Positions 49,228 through 57,663 of a stretch of DNA of 64,000 bases are shown here, in pieces. This DNA comes from JAGXSE01 sp040757295 (GTDB lineage: Bacteria > Bacillota > PH28-bin88). The stretch is from NCBI GenBank assembly GCA_040757295.1, contig JBFLXH010000005.1:38325-102324 (forward strand), in the 5' to 3' direction. Numbering within the stretch: position 1 is the stretch's first letter; every line of letters begins with the position of its first letter. The notes below the pieces were generated by a model. That model saw nothing but the letters and a program-made list of their open reading frames with translations, made no database searches and was not told the origin of the DNA. The position numbers and the translations under genes are program-made.

Positions 49228-49621
49228 TACAAACGTAATTCTCGATATGATCGCGAAACGCGAACCGTTTTTCACGTCCGCGGCAAAAGTTCTTTTACTC
49301 TCCGCCGAAGAGAAGATAGAAGCGTATATCACATCCAATATTGTGACCGACATTTACTACATCGCCTGCCGCCATTATATGCGGGAAAGCGAGGCAAGGG
49401 ACATGCTTCACAAGTTGCTGAAAATCATCGGCGTTCTTGATGTTGGACACAGGGACTGTCTGAAGGCGCTTGAACTGCCGATGGAGGATTATGAAGATGC
49501 TTTGCTTGCGGTATGCGCCAAACGAGTAAACGCCGATTATATCGTTACACGTGATATGGAACATTTCAGAAATTCGCCCGTTTCTCCGATCTCTCCCGAT
49601 GATTTTCTGCAAAACCTGTAA
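49211..49621 (+). CDS. PIN-domain toxin (VapC-like ribonuclease)
   Basis: The 136-residue PIN protein has the acidic metal-binding residues in KILIDTNVILDMI, in MEDYEDALLAVCA and in DYIVTRDMEHF, with the closing PVSPISPDDFL typical of the family. It should cleave RNA when free of its antitoxin. It is translated from inside the antitoxin gene end and has no extra partners. Confidence 0.9.
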   Translation: MKILIDTNVILDMIAKREPFFTSAAKVLLLSAEEKIEAYITSNIVTDIYYIACRHYMRESEARDMLHKLLKIIGVLDVGHRDCLKALELPMEDYEDALLAVCAKRVNADYIVTRDMEHFRNSPVSPISPDDFLQNL

Positions 49622-49651
49622 CAACCGGCCGCTCGAATGATGGCCGGCCTT

Positions 49652-49849
49652 TCATTTTCCCCGCCGCCCGTCCTCCCTCGCAGTCTTTGAGTCATGGCAG
49701 GGCTTGCATAGCGCCTGCCAGTTGCTTTCGTCCCAAAACAGCCGCCAGTCACCCTTGTGGGGTACAATATGATCCACAATATTGGTCGGCATCAACTTTC
49801 CCGGTACTGCCCTATCTTTAATAAAGTTTTCTATAATGAGCAAGGCCAC
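49652..49849 (-). pseudogene. HNH endonuclease, 3' part only
   Basis: The C-terminal half of a small HNH nuclease remains: VDHIVPHKGD with the catalytic His, WDESNWQALCKPCHDSKTARED with the CxxC zinc pair. The N-terminal zinc half is missing because repeat A begins at 49831; the first residues of the frame are repeat sequence. Such genes usually sit next to phage terminase genes, but none is seen. Confidence 0.75.
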
Positions 49850-49938
49850 TAATTATTCATTGATTTACCGTGGCCTCAAAGCGAATTTCATACTCGGCTT
49901 CATTATGATAATGCAATTTTATCCCCTTGCCGAGTATT
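49831..49938 (-). repeat. dispersed repeat A, inserted into a gene
   Basis: Reverse-orientation copy, almost identical to that at 23.70 kb. It separates the HNH fragment from two short coding fragments further upstream on the same strand. Confidence 0.8.
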
Positions 49939-50031
49939 ATCCGGGTCTTTTTCGCATTTAAAAACAGAAATGACTTCCGATACCTTTTCCCCGGAAGCCA
50001 TCTCTAAGAATTTTTCAAGAGCGATAAGCAA
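49903..50031 (-). pseudogene. small truncated gene running into repeat A
   Basis: A TTG start at 50031, 4 bases after the stop of the next upstream frame, encodes LIALEKFLEMASGEKVSEVI and continues to a stop inside the repeat. The last 11 residues are repeat-derived. The family is not recognised. Confidence 0.35.
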
Positions 50032-50035
50032 CGTT

Positions 50036-50233
50036 TTAATACTCCACCTCACCTCTTGCCATCGCCTCTGCGGAAGCCAGTTTTCTGTTGACCGGCTTCA
50101 CATCCTTGGAGGAAAGCACCTCCACCAACCTCTCAACCGCTTCCGGTTCCCTGATAATAATGGTGAAGTTGATGCACCAGTCGCAGTCTTGCAGGTTCTG
50201 TCCTTTCCAAGAGTGACGGTTAGTTCTTATCAA
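50036..50233 (-). CDS. hypothetical protein, possibly truncated
   Basis: A 65-residue frame with protein-like sequence (CINFTIIIREPEAVERLVEV, KPVNRKLASAEAMARGEVEY). The start at TTG 50233 has no good ribosome site and lies next to repeat B, so the 5' end may be lost. It forms a run with the fragment at 49903-50031 and the HNH remnant, all minus strand, like a piece of a phage or integrated element. Confidence 0.4.
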   Translation of the reverse strand: MIRTNRHSWKGQNLQDCDWCINFTIIIREPEAVERLVEVLSSKDVKPVNRKLASAEAMARGEVEY

Positions 50234-50239
50234 ATATCT

Positions 50240-50376
50240 TTTTTATCACATATGGCTACCCGCTCTAATACCCCCGCTTCTTTAAAGCGGTGAGATAAGA
50301 GCGGCTACGCCATTGCATTAACTGGCTCTAAGCTTCAGCGGGGGTCACAATCCCCCTCTGAAGCCAAGACCCAGTT
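50240..50376 (+). repeat. dispersed repeat B, without an insertion
   Basis: It starts with TCACATATGGCTACCCGCTC and ends with the imperfect 57-base hairpin 50320-50376 (AACTGGCTCTAAGCTTCAGC and its complement with changes). It is the uninterrupted counterpart of the 7.73-8.15 kb copy. The following 50377-50582 contains no gene or recognised motif. Confidence 0.7.
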
Positions 50377-50582
50377 GAAGCACTCAAGGGTTACCCAAAA
50401 CCTGCAACTTTGCAAATGGCCTGTAACCCTCTATCTATCAGCCTTTCATCCGCTCAACCCTCGCAACACTTTCGGTATGCCTTGAGCGCATGAAAGAGAT
50501 AAATTAAGTTACAAAATAATGTACGCTAAGGGCGTTATACCCTATTTTCTACCCCAAAACTGTTTACTATACTAAACCATCA

Positions 50583-51113
50583 TTAACAAAATTTAAGATA
50601 ATCAGAAAAAGTCGCTGCCGGCAATAACCTCCGTTTTGAAAGCATATCAGCCCATATTTGGTTACCTATATTTTCATCTATCAACCCTTTGCTCATGGCT
50701 TCTACCAAAATATCGCCGGTTGTAATATGATTTAATTTCAATTTCTCTGTGTATCTTTTGATGTCCTTCATATTGTTGCTGGCAACAATGCCGTTATGTA
50801 CTTTCGCCAGCGCCAGAGCTGCAGCTTCACCTTTACCTATAACTACTTCGCCCTTTGGAGGAGAAATTGCTATTTCATAAAATAGCTTGTATTCTTCCGT
50901 TCCCGTCATTATTTTCATTGTTGTAATATCGCTATTTGAACAAAGAGCAGAAATTTTTCTTTTGATATGAGGTATGCTCGGGTTTGATAACTCTACAAAT
51001 ACATCATAGGGCAAAATAATCCTGCCGGTATATAACTGCAATAAAAGGTTTTCTTGCTTTACCCACAGAAAAGAAGATATGGAATCAGTATCAAAAAATA
51101 ATTCTTTAATCAT
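50583..51113 (-). CDS. PIN-like domain protein of an Xre-ImmA cassette
   Basis: The 176-residue protein has the PIN pattern: acidic FFDTDSISSFLW at the start, YDVFVELS, GKGEAAALALAK with the conserved Glu, and VASNNMKDIKRY, LNHITTGDILVEA. It is likely a metal-dependent RNase or nuclease. It overlaps the ImmA gene by 8 bases and is last in a three-gene operon. By analogy it would be the effector held in check by the two proteins encoded before it, but this is inferred. Confidence 0.8.
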   Translation of the reverse strand: MIKELFFDTDSISSFLWVKQENLLLQLYTGRIILPYDVFVELSNPSIPHIKRKISALCSNSDITTMKIMTGTEEYKLFYEIAISPPKGEVVIGKGEAAALALAKVHNGIVASNNMKDIKRYTEKLKLNHITTGDILVEAMSKGLIDENIGNQIWADMLSKRRLLPAATFSDYLKFC

Positions 51114-51864
51114 ACCGTTCTTCTCCTTCTGTGTTTAAGCCATAAACGATATCACCCCTAAAAGCATCTAATAATAATTCCTCATACTTTCCTTTCGATA
51201 TAAGGTTTTTATCTTTTAATTCTTCTGCCATTTTAATATACTTGCCAAAAGTTGAATATTGTTTATCCTCGGGTGTAGGTAAATATAACTTGGCATCAAA
51301 ACCAAGCCTTTGTGCGGATAAAATTATTCCTGTTTTCATCGGTTCAGCTTCATCAAAAGACAGATAGCCATCGTTAATCAACCTCCAAAGGGTCGCTTGC
51401 CTGCTTAAACCAAAGTACTGTTCTATTTTTACAATGTCACTAACATCTAAATTCTTGTTTTGTTTTTTCAATTTAGTCCTTATAAAGTCATTTAATGCTT
51501 CATAGGGAGCCAAAAAATAAGACGCGAACATATCTGCTTCCTTTTCCAGGGGATCTTTGTTTTTATCAATATCCTTTGCACATACTATGCTGGTAAAACT
51601 CTCGTGATAAAACAAATGACATAACTCATGGGCCGCCGTAAATCGCTGGCGGCCGTAAGTTAATGTCGAATTGATCCCTATCAACTTGTTATTTTTGTCT
51701 CTAATGCATAATCCGCTTATCCGCTCACTCATCGGATAAAATACGACGGTTAAATCTTCGCCGGTACTCAGTATGGAAAAAATATCAATGGGAGAATAAC
51801 TGTCTTCGCCAAAATACTTGCGTAGACTGATGGCCTCTGAATTTATTTGTATTTTTTCCTTCAA
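51106..51864 (-). CDS. ImmA/IrrE family metallopeptidase
   Basis: The 252-residue protein has the zinc motif AAHELCHLFYHE with the third ligand in EKEADMFASYFLAP, exactly the ImmA/IrrE pattern, and a winged segment behind it (VSDIVKIEQYFGLSRQATLWRLI). Family members cleave Xre-type repressors, as in ICEBs1 and the Deinococcus radiation response. It begins 2 bases after the Xre gene stop, so the repressor and its likely protease are co-expressed. Confidence 0.92.
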   Translation of the reverse strand: MKEKIQINSEAISLRKYFGEDSYSPIDIFSILSTGEDLTVVFYPMSERISGLCIRDKNNKLIGINSTLTYGRQRFTAAHELCHLFYHESFTSIVCAKDIDKNKDPLEKEADMFASYFLAPYEALNDFIRTKLKKQNKNLDVSDIVKIEQYFGLSRQATLWRLINDGYLSFDEAEPMKTGIILSAQRLGFDAKLYLPTPEDKQYSTFGKYIKMAEELKDKNLISKGKYEELLLDAFRGDIVYGLNTEGEERYD

Positions 51865-51866
51865 AT

Positions 51867-52205
51867 TTATTCTCCTTTCAACAACCCTTCCATATAACGC
51901 AGATTTAAAGCAATTTTATTCATTGTTGCTATTGTCTCCAGGTCCTCAGCGGTAACCGCTTTTGCCCGGAGAGCGATAGCTGCAGGAGAACATTCTGTTT
52001 CGTCATTTGTAAAGTATTCAAGGGAGCAACCAAAAAGATTGCCTGTCTTCTCGAGAATATCTACGCTGAATTGACGCTCGTTTTTTTCACATTTGGAAAT
52101 ATAACTCTGGTCTACATTTAAATACTCAGCAAGCTGCCCTTGCGTAAATCCGTATTGTTCTCTTAAAACTTTAAACTTTTTACCTATCAAATCAAAGTTT
52201 AACAT
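51867..52205 (-). CDS. Xre-family transcriptional repressor
   Basis: The 112-residue protein has an N-terminal Xre helix-turn-helix (KFKVLREQYGFTQGQLAEYLNVDQSYISKCEKNERQFSVDIL) and a C-terminal region (PAAIALRAKAVTAEDLETIA) that probably meets ImmA. AAGGAGG precedes the ATG. A promoter with an inverted repeat lies upstream, the expected autoregulation site. Confidence 0.93.
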   Translation of the reverse strand: MLNFDLIGKKFKVLREQYGFTQGQLAEYLNVDQSYISKCEKNERQFSVDILEKTGNLFGCSLEYFTNDETECSPAAIALRAKAVTAEDLETIATMNKIALNLRYMEGLLKGE

Positions 52206-52229
52206 TGTCTTCGCCTCCTTCTATTTTAT

Positions 52230-52284
52230 AGTATATGCAGTTTCTGTCATAAAATCAATTATCTATCGTGTTAAATTTATGACA
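52230..52284 (-). promoter_or_regulatory. promoter and operator of the Xre-ImmA-PIN operon
   Basis: The minus strand has TTGATT (plus 52253-52258), a 17-base spacer and TATACT (plus 52230-52235), about 25 bases before the Xre start. Inverted arms TGTCATAAA (52245-52253) and TTTATGACA (52276-52284) flank or cover the -35 box, 22 bases apart, as for a repressor operator. Confidence 0.7.
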
Positions 52285-52429
52285 GGGTGTTCTGGTTCAA
52301 AACATTTTTGAACTTCTGCAGGGTGCAGAATTCAGTAGTCAAAAAAATCCTCCTGAAGCTTTTACCCCGGTCGTTGATAACCTTTGCAGTTACTTGCGCT
52401 TCCTCCTCAGCCTCAATGGTAAGTAACAT
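52277..52429 (-). CDS. short hypothetical frame
   Basis: A 50-residue frame with MLLTIEAEEEAQVTAKVIND, then FLTTEFCTLQKFKNV. It overlaps the operator arm of the Xre promoter, has no good ribosome site and no known family. It may be the remnant of an inserted gene. Confidence 0.3.
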   Translation of the reverse strand: MLLTIEAEEEAQVTAKVINDRGKSFRRIFLTTEFCTLQKFKNVLNQNTLS

Positions 52430-52822
52430 ACACCAAACACAATTCCAAATTTTCAGTAGCGTTGCATAAACTTATTTACCATATTCTAGGATAAGGGATT
52501 AATTGCTATATATACTGTAATATATCTTATCTGGTGTATACATCCAGCTAATTTTCTTGCCCTTGTGTCAAAGGGACTAACCACTTAATGGGTAGTCCTC
52601 ATCCACATTTTGCCACATATATGCTTGATTACAGTATTACCGTATTCTACCAAATCCTGCCTAAATCATTTGCGCATGTATAAATCCCTGTTTTCTCCCC
52701 CCGCCCACGGGAACATGTCCAATTTCTCCCAAATACCCATAAAGCCTTGCTGCGCAAGGCTTTATGGGTTGTGTTTTCTTTTTGAGCGATACTACAACCT
52801 CGATGTGCCGGTAACTGTGAAG
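52430..52822. other. gene-free stretch after mrdA
   Basis: An AT-rich stretch with a 15-bp near-perfect hairpin at 52735-52769 (ACCCATAAAGCCTTG and its complement, 5-base loop). The T-rich tail follows on the plus strand only (TGTGTTTTCTTTTTG). It may end transcription entering from the accessory side, or act as the mrdA 3' end by processing. No gene is seen. Confidence 0.55.
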
Positions 52823-55006
52823 TTATGGCTGCTGGACAGTCTCAAGAGGGGCTGGCGGCCCTTCTGTCCCAGGGACTTCAGGAGAGTCGAGCGGGGTTCC
52901 GGCCCCTCCGCTCTGCACACCTGTTGAAGGAGCCCCAGGAACCGCAACAGTTCCCGGGGGCCTGGGCGGACTTGTAACAACGGGAGGCTGGATACCGAAA
53001 TAGTCTTCAAAAACCGCTTTAGCCACCCGCCCTGCAGATCCGCCTCCTGACCTGGCATACTCAATAATGGCGGCAAAGGCGATTTGGGGATTATCTGCCG
53101 GGGCATAGGCAACAAAAATTCCAAAAAAGTCCTTGGTTTTATCATCTCCCACTCTACCGGTCTGAGCTGTTCCGGTCTTTGCAGCCACTTGGACTGAGCG
53201 GGGAAAATGCCTAAAGGGTGACACCGCTGTGCCCCCGGACTCGGTTACAGCCCGCATAGCCCGCTGGGTATTCGCCAGGGTAGCTGGAGATACTGCCACC
53301 TTCTCCAAAATCACCGGCTTATACTGTTTGATTACCTGACCTTTCTGGTCAAGGATTTTGTCTACCAAGTAGGGCTGGTACCTGACCCCGTTATTGGCTA
53401 TTGTGGCTACATAATTGGCCAGTTGGAGAATGGTATACTGGTTAGCCCCCTGGCCAATGGAGGTGTTATAGGTTTCAAAAAGTTGCCACCTGGTTTCCCA
53501 CTCCAGGTCGATTTTATACCTGGCTTCCAGTGCCCGCTTCTCCTGATCCAGCTTTTTGAGCAAGGCTTCCCGCTCTGCTGCTGACTGAGCCTTGGCCAGC
53601 ATATCATTGTAGCGGGCATCCAATTCTGCCCTGCGCCTTTCATAACGCCGGTTGACCAAGACCCGGTTGACTTCGCTTTTCCATTGGGGAGAAGGCATCA
53701 GACCGCTCACTTCCCCGCCAATATCGGTCAGTCCGGTCTTTGTGCCTAATCCGAAAGACTTGGCTACCTCCACCATTTTGTTGATACCTGCAATTTCACC
53801 CGCCCATTGAAAATAGGTATTGCAGGAAACAGCTAAGGCCCGAAAAAAATCTACAGCTCCATGAGACTGAGTACAGATAATACCGCCTGGCTGCCAAAAT
53901 TTGCCTGAACATAGGATAGTATCGGTAGGCTTAATCCGGCCCGATTCCAATGCAGCCATACCGGTAACCATTTTAAAGGTGGAACCTGGTGGATAAACTC
54001 CTTGGATTGCCCTGTTCAGACTTGGATTTAGGTCTTGATTGCCGTAGTAATCCCGTTTTTGGGTAAAGGAACCGTCCACAAAGTCATTGGGATCCAGTTC
54101 AGGCCTGCTGGCCATGGCCAAAATCGCTCCCGTATTTACATCCAATACAACGGCAGCTCCCGCTCCGGCTTTGGGGTTAGCCTTTTTAACTTCCCCAATT
54201 ACTTCATCCATGGCCTTTTCCAAGGTAGACTGCAGCCCGGCATCCAGGGTTAACTGAACATTGTGCCCTGGTAATGGAGGGACTGTACCCAACTCCCCCA
54301 CCAAGCGGTTTTTGGCATTGACCACTATCTGGGAAAAACCCTTAACTCCCCGCAGGCCGATTTCTTTTCCGTCATCATCAAAAGCCAGTTCAAAGCCCCG
54401 CTCCAGGCCAGTTTTTCCTATCTTGTCATTAATCCCGTAGCCTCGTTCCTTGAACAGTTCCAGTTCTCTTTGGGTGATTTGGCCAACAAAACCCAGGAGA
54501 TGGCCAGCCAGAGACCCATTGGGGTAATAGCGCATAGGGGCCTCCTGAATTACCACCCCCGGCAAATCCCGCCGGTTTTCCTGGATGCGGGTGATGAGGG
54601 CCAAGGTTTCCTCACTCCATGGCAGACTAATAATCTCCACAGGCTCATACCTGCGGGGGTTGCTGCGCAGCTTCTTGGTGATAAAATCCCCGGTAATCTC
54701 CGGATTATCCAGAATTTCCGCCAACCGCTGGTTGATCTCAGCTTGGTTTTTCAGCCCCAAATTACTGACAGAGATAGAAAATACCGGTTTGCTGGTCGCC
54801 AAGACCTCTTTATTCCTGTCCAGCACATCCCCCCGCCTTGCTTCCAGGCTAATCCAACGGGTTCTGTTTTTGGCCGATTGAGCCTGGAAATCAGCGGTAT
54901 GGAGCACCTGCAAGTAAAAAAGCCGCGAAAGCAAAACCGCAAAAATAACCGTTACAATAAGGAAATAAATCCGCAATTTCTTTTCAAATTTTTTTTTGTT
55001 TTCCAT
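52823..55006 (-). CDS. mrdA: penicillin-binding protein 2 (class B transpeptidase)
   Basis: The 727-residue protein has an N-terminal anchor (about 12-32), the PBP dimerisation domain (RRGDVLDRNKEVLA, PNGSLAGHLLGFVG) and the transpeptidase domain with Ser342 in PPGSTFKMV, SCN at 394-396 and KTGTAQ at 610. Between the SCN and KTG motifs (about 445-505) is a highly charged helical insert (RRYERRRAELDARYND..., LLKKLDQEKRALEARY) that should form a coiled coil. The C-terminal tail of about 40 residues is Pro/Gly-rich. It crosslinks peptidoglycan for cell elongation, with RodA. It is last of mreB-mreC-mreD-mrdA. Confidence 0.95.
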   Translation of the reverse strand: MENKKKFEKKLRIYFLIVTVIFAVLLSRLFYLQVLHTADFQAQSAKNRTRWISLEARRGDVLDRNKEVLATSKPVFSISVSNLGLKNQAEINQRLAEILDNPEITGDFITKKLRSNPRRYEPVEIISLPWSEETLALITRIQENRRDLPGVVIQEAPMRYYPNGSLAGHLLGFVGQITQRELELFKERGYGINDKIGKTGLERGFELAFDDDGKEIGLRGVKGFSQIVVNAKNRLVGELGTVPPLPGHNVQLTLDAGLQSTLEKAMDEVIGEVKKANPKAGAGAAVVLDVNTGAILAMASRPELDPNDFVDGSFTQKRDYYGNQDLNPSLNRAIQGVYPPGSTFKMVTGMAALESGRIKPTDTILCSGKFWQPGGIICTQSHGAVDFFRALAVSCNTYFQWAGEIAGINKMVEVAKSFGLGTKTGLTDIGGEVSGLMPSPQWKSEVNRVLVNRRYERRRAELDARYNDMLAKAQSAAEREALLKKLDQEKRALEARYKIDLEWETRWQLFETYNTSIGQGANQYTILQLANYVATIANNGVRYQPYLVDKILDQKGQVIKQYKPVILEKVAVSPATLANTQRAMRAVTESGGTAVSPFRHFPRSVQVAAKTGTAQTGRVGDDKTKDFFGIFVAYAPADNPQIAFAAIIEYARSGGGSAGRVAKAVFEDYFGIQPPVVTSPPRPPGTVAVPGAPSTGVQSGGAGTPLDSPEVPGTEGPPAPLETVQQP

Positions 55007-55054
55007 TACAAACCCCCTTCATGAAAGCAGGGCCCCAGAAAGTTCGTATTCTGG

Positions 55055-55564
55055 TTACTTACGCCGCAAACGGTTGGGGTGAACCTTCAGCCTTACCCCA
55101 TCCGCTCGGGGAAGCAGGCTAGGATAAATCAATATGCCGATCAGACTATGATAGCCTGATTTAATCAAGGTATCCCGCGCGAATATAAGCGGATCAATTG
55201 GAAGTCCGCCTAAACTGCCAAATAGGTAGTAAATGCACTGGAAAAGGGGTGTTCCCAGCAGGAGCCCTACTACCGGCAAAAGCAGGTTTTCCTTGTAGAA
55301 TCTTTTTTCCCCCCAGCCGGCTATATATCCAATCGATGCCTTGCTTAAGAGGTTTAGCCCAATATATTTGCCAACAAACAGGTCTTCAAATAATCCGAAG
55401 AAGAAACCTAACTGGGCAGCTTCCCGGGAACCCCGCAAGAGGCCCCATAAAACGATAAACACCAGCAAGAGGTCCGGCTTGGCCACCAACATAGGGTGAT
55501 CCAGCAAGGTTGACTGCAGGGTTAGAGAAATAATAAGAACTGCTAACCAAACAAGTAAAGTCAA
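55055..55564 (-). CDS. mreD: rod-shape protein MreD
   Basis: A 169-residue membrane protein with about five helices (LVWLAVLIISLTLQSTLLD, PDLLLVFIVLWGLLRG, LGFFFGLFEDLFVGKYIGLN), the MreD pattern. It is part of the elongasome with MreC, RodA and PBP2. It begins 1 base after mreC ends and leads into mrdA. Confidence 0.92.
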   Translation of the reverse strand: MTLLVWLAVLIISLTLQSTLLDHPMLVAKPDLLLVFIVLWGLLRGSREAAQLGFFFGLFEDLFVGKYIGLNLLSKASIGYIAGWGEKRFYKENLLLPVVGLLLGTPLFQCIYYLFGSLGGLPIDPLIFARDTLIKSGYHSLIGILIYPSLLPRADGVRLKVHPNRLRRK

Positions 55565-55565
55565 C

Positions 55566-56414
55566 CTATTCTCTCCTCTCCACCGTTAATAAGACCAGTA
55601 CTTCCTCTAACCGGTTAAAATCAACAAAAGGCTCTACAATGGCTTTTTTCATCAGTCCATTAGCCTCTAAGACAGTATCCACAACGTAGCCGATCCGTAG
55701 ACCCTTGGGAAACAGACCGCCCATACCGGAGGTAATTACCACCTGATTGGACCGGACGGGGGTATCGTGGGGCAGATGAATCATCTGTAAAAGGGAAGTT
55801 TTGCCAGGCATTACCTCTACTACTCCCGGATACCGGGAGGCCTGCAAGAGGGCGCCAACCGCACTTTCTTGATCCAATAAAGTCAAAACTTCAGCGGTAT
55901 TCGCAGTGACCGCCACAACCCTCCCTACCAAACCCTGGTGAGTAATCACCGTCATATTGCGCTGGACACCATGCCGAGTCCCTACATCAAGGGTCAAGGT
56001 GGAAAAAACATTTTTGGTATCCCGTCCAATTACCCTGGCGGGTAAAACCTGATAGCGGTCTTGATTTCTTTCAGCAAAACCCAACAGCTTTCTGAGCCTA
56101 ACATTTTCCAGCCTGTATTCTTCTAATTGGTGATTCTCCGCAGACAGCCGGTTTACTTCTTCCCTAAGAGATTCGATCTGTTCCAGCAATTGCTGCTGGG
56201 ATATAATCAGATAACTAAGCCCGGTAATTTTGCGGGTAATGACTGTAACCCCGTTTTGCAACGGGGCTACGGCATCACGCAATAAAGCCTCTACCAGGGT
56301 CAAATAAGGGCGGATTGGAGCAGTATAACGCATTAGCCCTGTTCCTATACCCAATATGATCAGTACGGCCACCAGGACTTTCGAAAAGCGAAACCGCCTC
56401 AAGTTAAATCCCAC
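55566..56414 (-). CDS. mreC: rod-shape protein MreC
   Basis: The 282-residue protein has a short cytoplasmic part, a membrane helix (VLVAVLIILGIGTGLM), a coiled coil (QQQLLEQIESLREEVNRLSAENHQLEE, about 85-115) and the beta-barrel domain (VLPARVIGRDTKNVFSTLTLDVG, GMGGLFPKGLRIGYV). It is an extracytoplasmic scaffold that activates PBP2/RodA. Confidence 0.95.
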   Translation of the reverse strand: MGFNLRRFRFSKVLVAVLIILGIGTGLMRYTAPIRPYLTLVEALLRDAVAPLQNGVTVITRKITGLSYLIISQQQLLEQIESLREEVNRLSAENHQLEEYRLENVRLRKLLGFAERNQDRYQVLPARVIGRDTKNVFSTLTLDVGTRHGVQRNMTVITHQGLVGRVVAVTANTAEVLTLLDQESAVGALLQASRYPGVVEVMPGKTSLLQMIHLPHDTPVRSNQVVITSGMGGLFPKGLRIGYVVDTVLEANGLMKKAIVEPFVDFNRLEEVLVLLTVERRE

Positions 56415-56485
56415 CCTTTGGCTGCGCGGCAGGGAAAAACCTGCCCGAAATAATCTTTCTACTAGCTGGTCCTATTGATTTTGGC

Positions 56486-57523
56486 CTATCCCACTTTTTT
56501 GGCTGGAATAAAGACCCGCTTGTGCACATCAAGGTTCTCCAGGACTTTCCCTGTACCAATAGCTACTGCTGAAAGAGGGTTCTCTGCCATATGCACCGGC
56601 ATCCCTGTTTCTTCACTTACCAAAAGATCCAGGCCAAACAGCAAAGAGCCACCCCCGGCCAGCATGATCCCGCGGTCCATGATATCAGCCGCCAATTCCG
56701 GCGGGGTTTTTTCCAAACACACCTTAATTGCCTCCAGAATTGAGGCTACGGGCTCAGAAAGAGCCTGCATAACTTCTTCCGCACTAATCTGGATTGTTTT
56801 TGGCAAGCCGCTAACCAGGTCTCGTCCGCGCACATCATAGACCAGTTTCTGCCTTTTGTTGCCTTCAGGCCCGGCAAAACTGGCGGCTCCAACCTGCATT
56901 TTAATGTCTTCAGCAGTTCTTTCCCCAATCATCAGGTTATAGGCCCGCTTAATATGAGCAACAATGGCTTCATCCATTTCATCTCCGCCAACACGGATAG
57001 ATCTGCTGGTTACAATGCCGCCCAAGGAAATAATGGCTACTTCGGTGGTACCCCCACCAATGTCCACAATCATGTTGCCGGTAGGCTCATGTACCGGCAG
57101 GTCAGCGCCGATGGCCGCTGCCATGGGCTCCTCAATCAAATAGCACTCTTTGGCCCCGGCTTGGTGAGCTGCTTCCCGCACAGCCCGCTCCTCCACAGCC
57201 GTAACCCCGGAAGGCACCCCGACCACTACCCGGGGACGTACCAGAAAACCACGGCGGGCGGCTTTGGTAATAAAATAATGCAGCATACTTTGAGTAATGT
57301 CAAAATCAGCAATAACTCCATCTTTCATGGGCCTGATCGCCACGATATTGCCGGGGGTTCTGCCGATCATCCGCTTGGCTTCCTCGCCCACCGCCAATAC
57401 TGTCCCTGTATCTTTCTGAATGGCAACAACAGAAGGTTCTTGCAGGATTACACCTTTACCCTTTGCATAAACAAGGGTATTCGCTGTGCCCAGATCTATC
57501 CCCAAATCTCTGGCAAAAAACAC
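56486..57523 (-). CDS. mreB: actin-like cell-shape protein MreB
   Basis: The 345-residue actin homologue has phosphate loops DLGIDLGTANTLVYAKGKG and DIGGGTTEVAII, plus GVPSGVTAVEERAV, LIEEPMAAAIGA and LAGGGSLLFGLD. The start is GTG 57523 with AAGGAGTGAG upstream; a longer frame adds 15 residues of poor similarity. It forms membrane filaments that organise wall synthesis and is first of the mre operon. Confidence 0.95.
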   Translation of the reverse strand: MFFARDLGIDLGTANTLVYAKGKGVILQEPSVVAIQKDTGTVLAVGEEAKRMIGRTPGNIVAIRPMKDGVIADFDITQSMLHYFITKAARRGFLVRPRVVVGVPSGVTAVEERAVREAAHQAGAKECYLIEEPMAAAIGADLPVHEPTGNMIVDIGGGTTEVAIISLGGIVTSRSIRVGGDEMDEAIVAHIKRAYNLMIGERTAEDIKMQVGAASFAGPEGNKRQKLVYDVRGRDLVSGLPKTIQISAEEVMQALSEPVASILEAIKVCLEKTPPELAADIMDRGIMLAGGGSLLFGLDLLVSEETGMPVHMAENPLSAVAIGTGKVLENLDVHKRVFIPAKKVG

Positions 57524-57597
57524 GGGTCTCACTCCTTCTAGGAAAAAAGTTGATCTTCGCCGGAACACTTTTTCGATGCATTAGAGGATCACTGTCC

Positions 57598-57627
57598 ATT
57601 ATATGATAGTTGTCCAAGAAGGAGCAA
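57598..57627 (-). promoter_or_regulatory. candidate promoter of the mreB operon
   Basis: On the minus strand TTGCTC (plus 57622-57627), an 18-base spacer and TATAAT (plus 57598-57603) lie about 75 bases before the mreB start. Confidence 0.45.
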
Positions 57628-57663
57628 GGGAAAGATTTGCTATCGAAGACCTCCCATCCTTCC

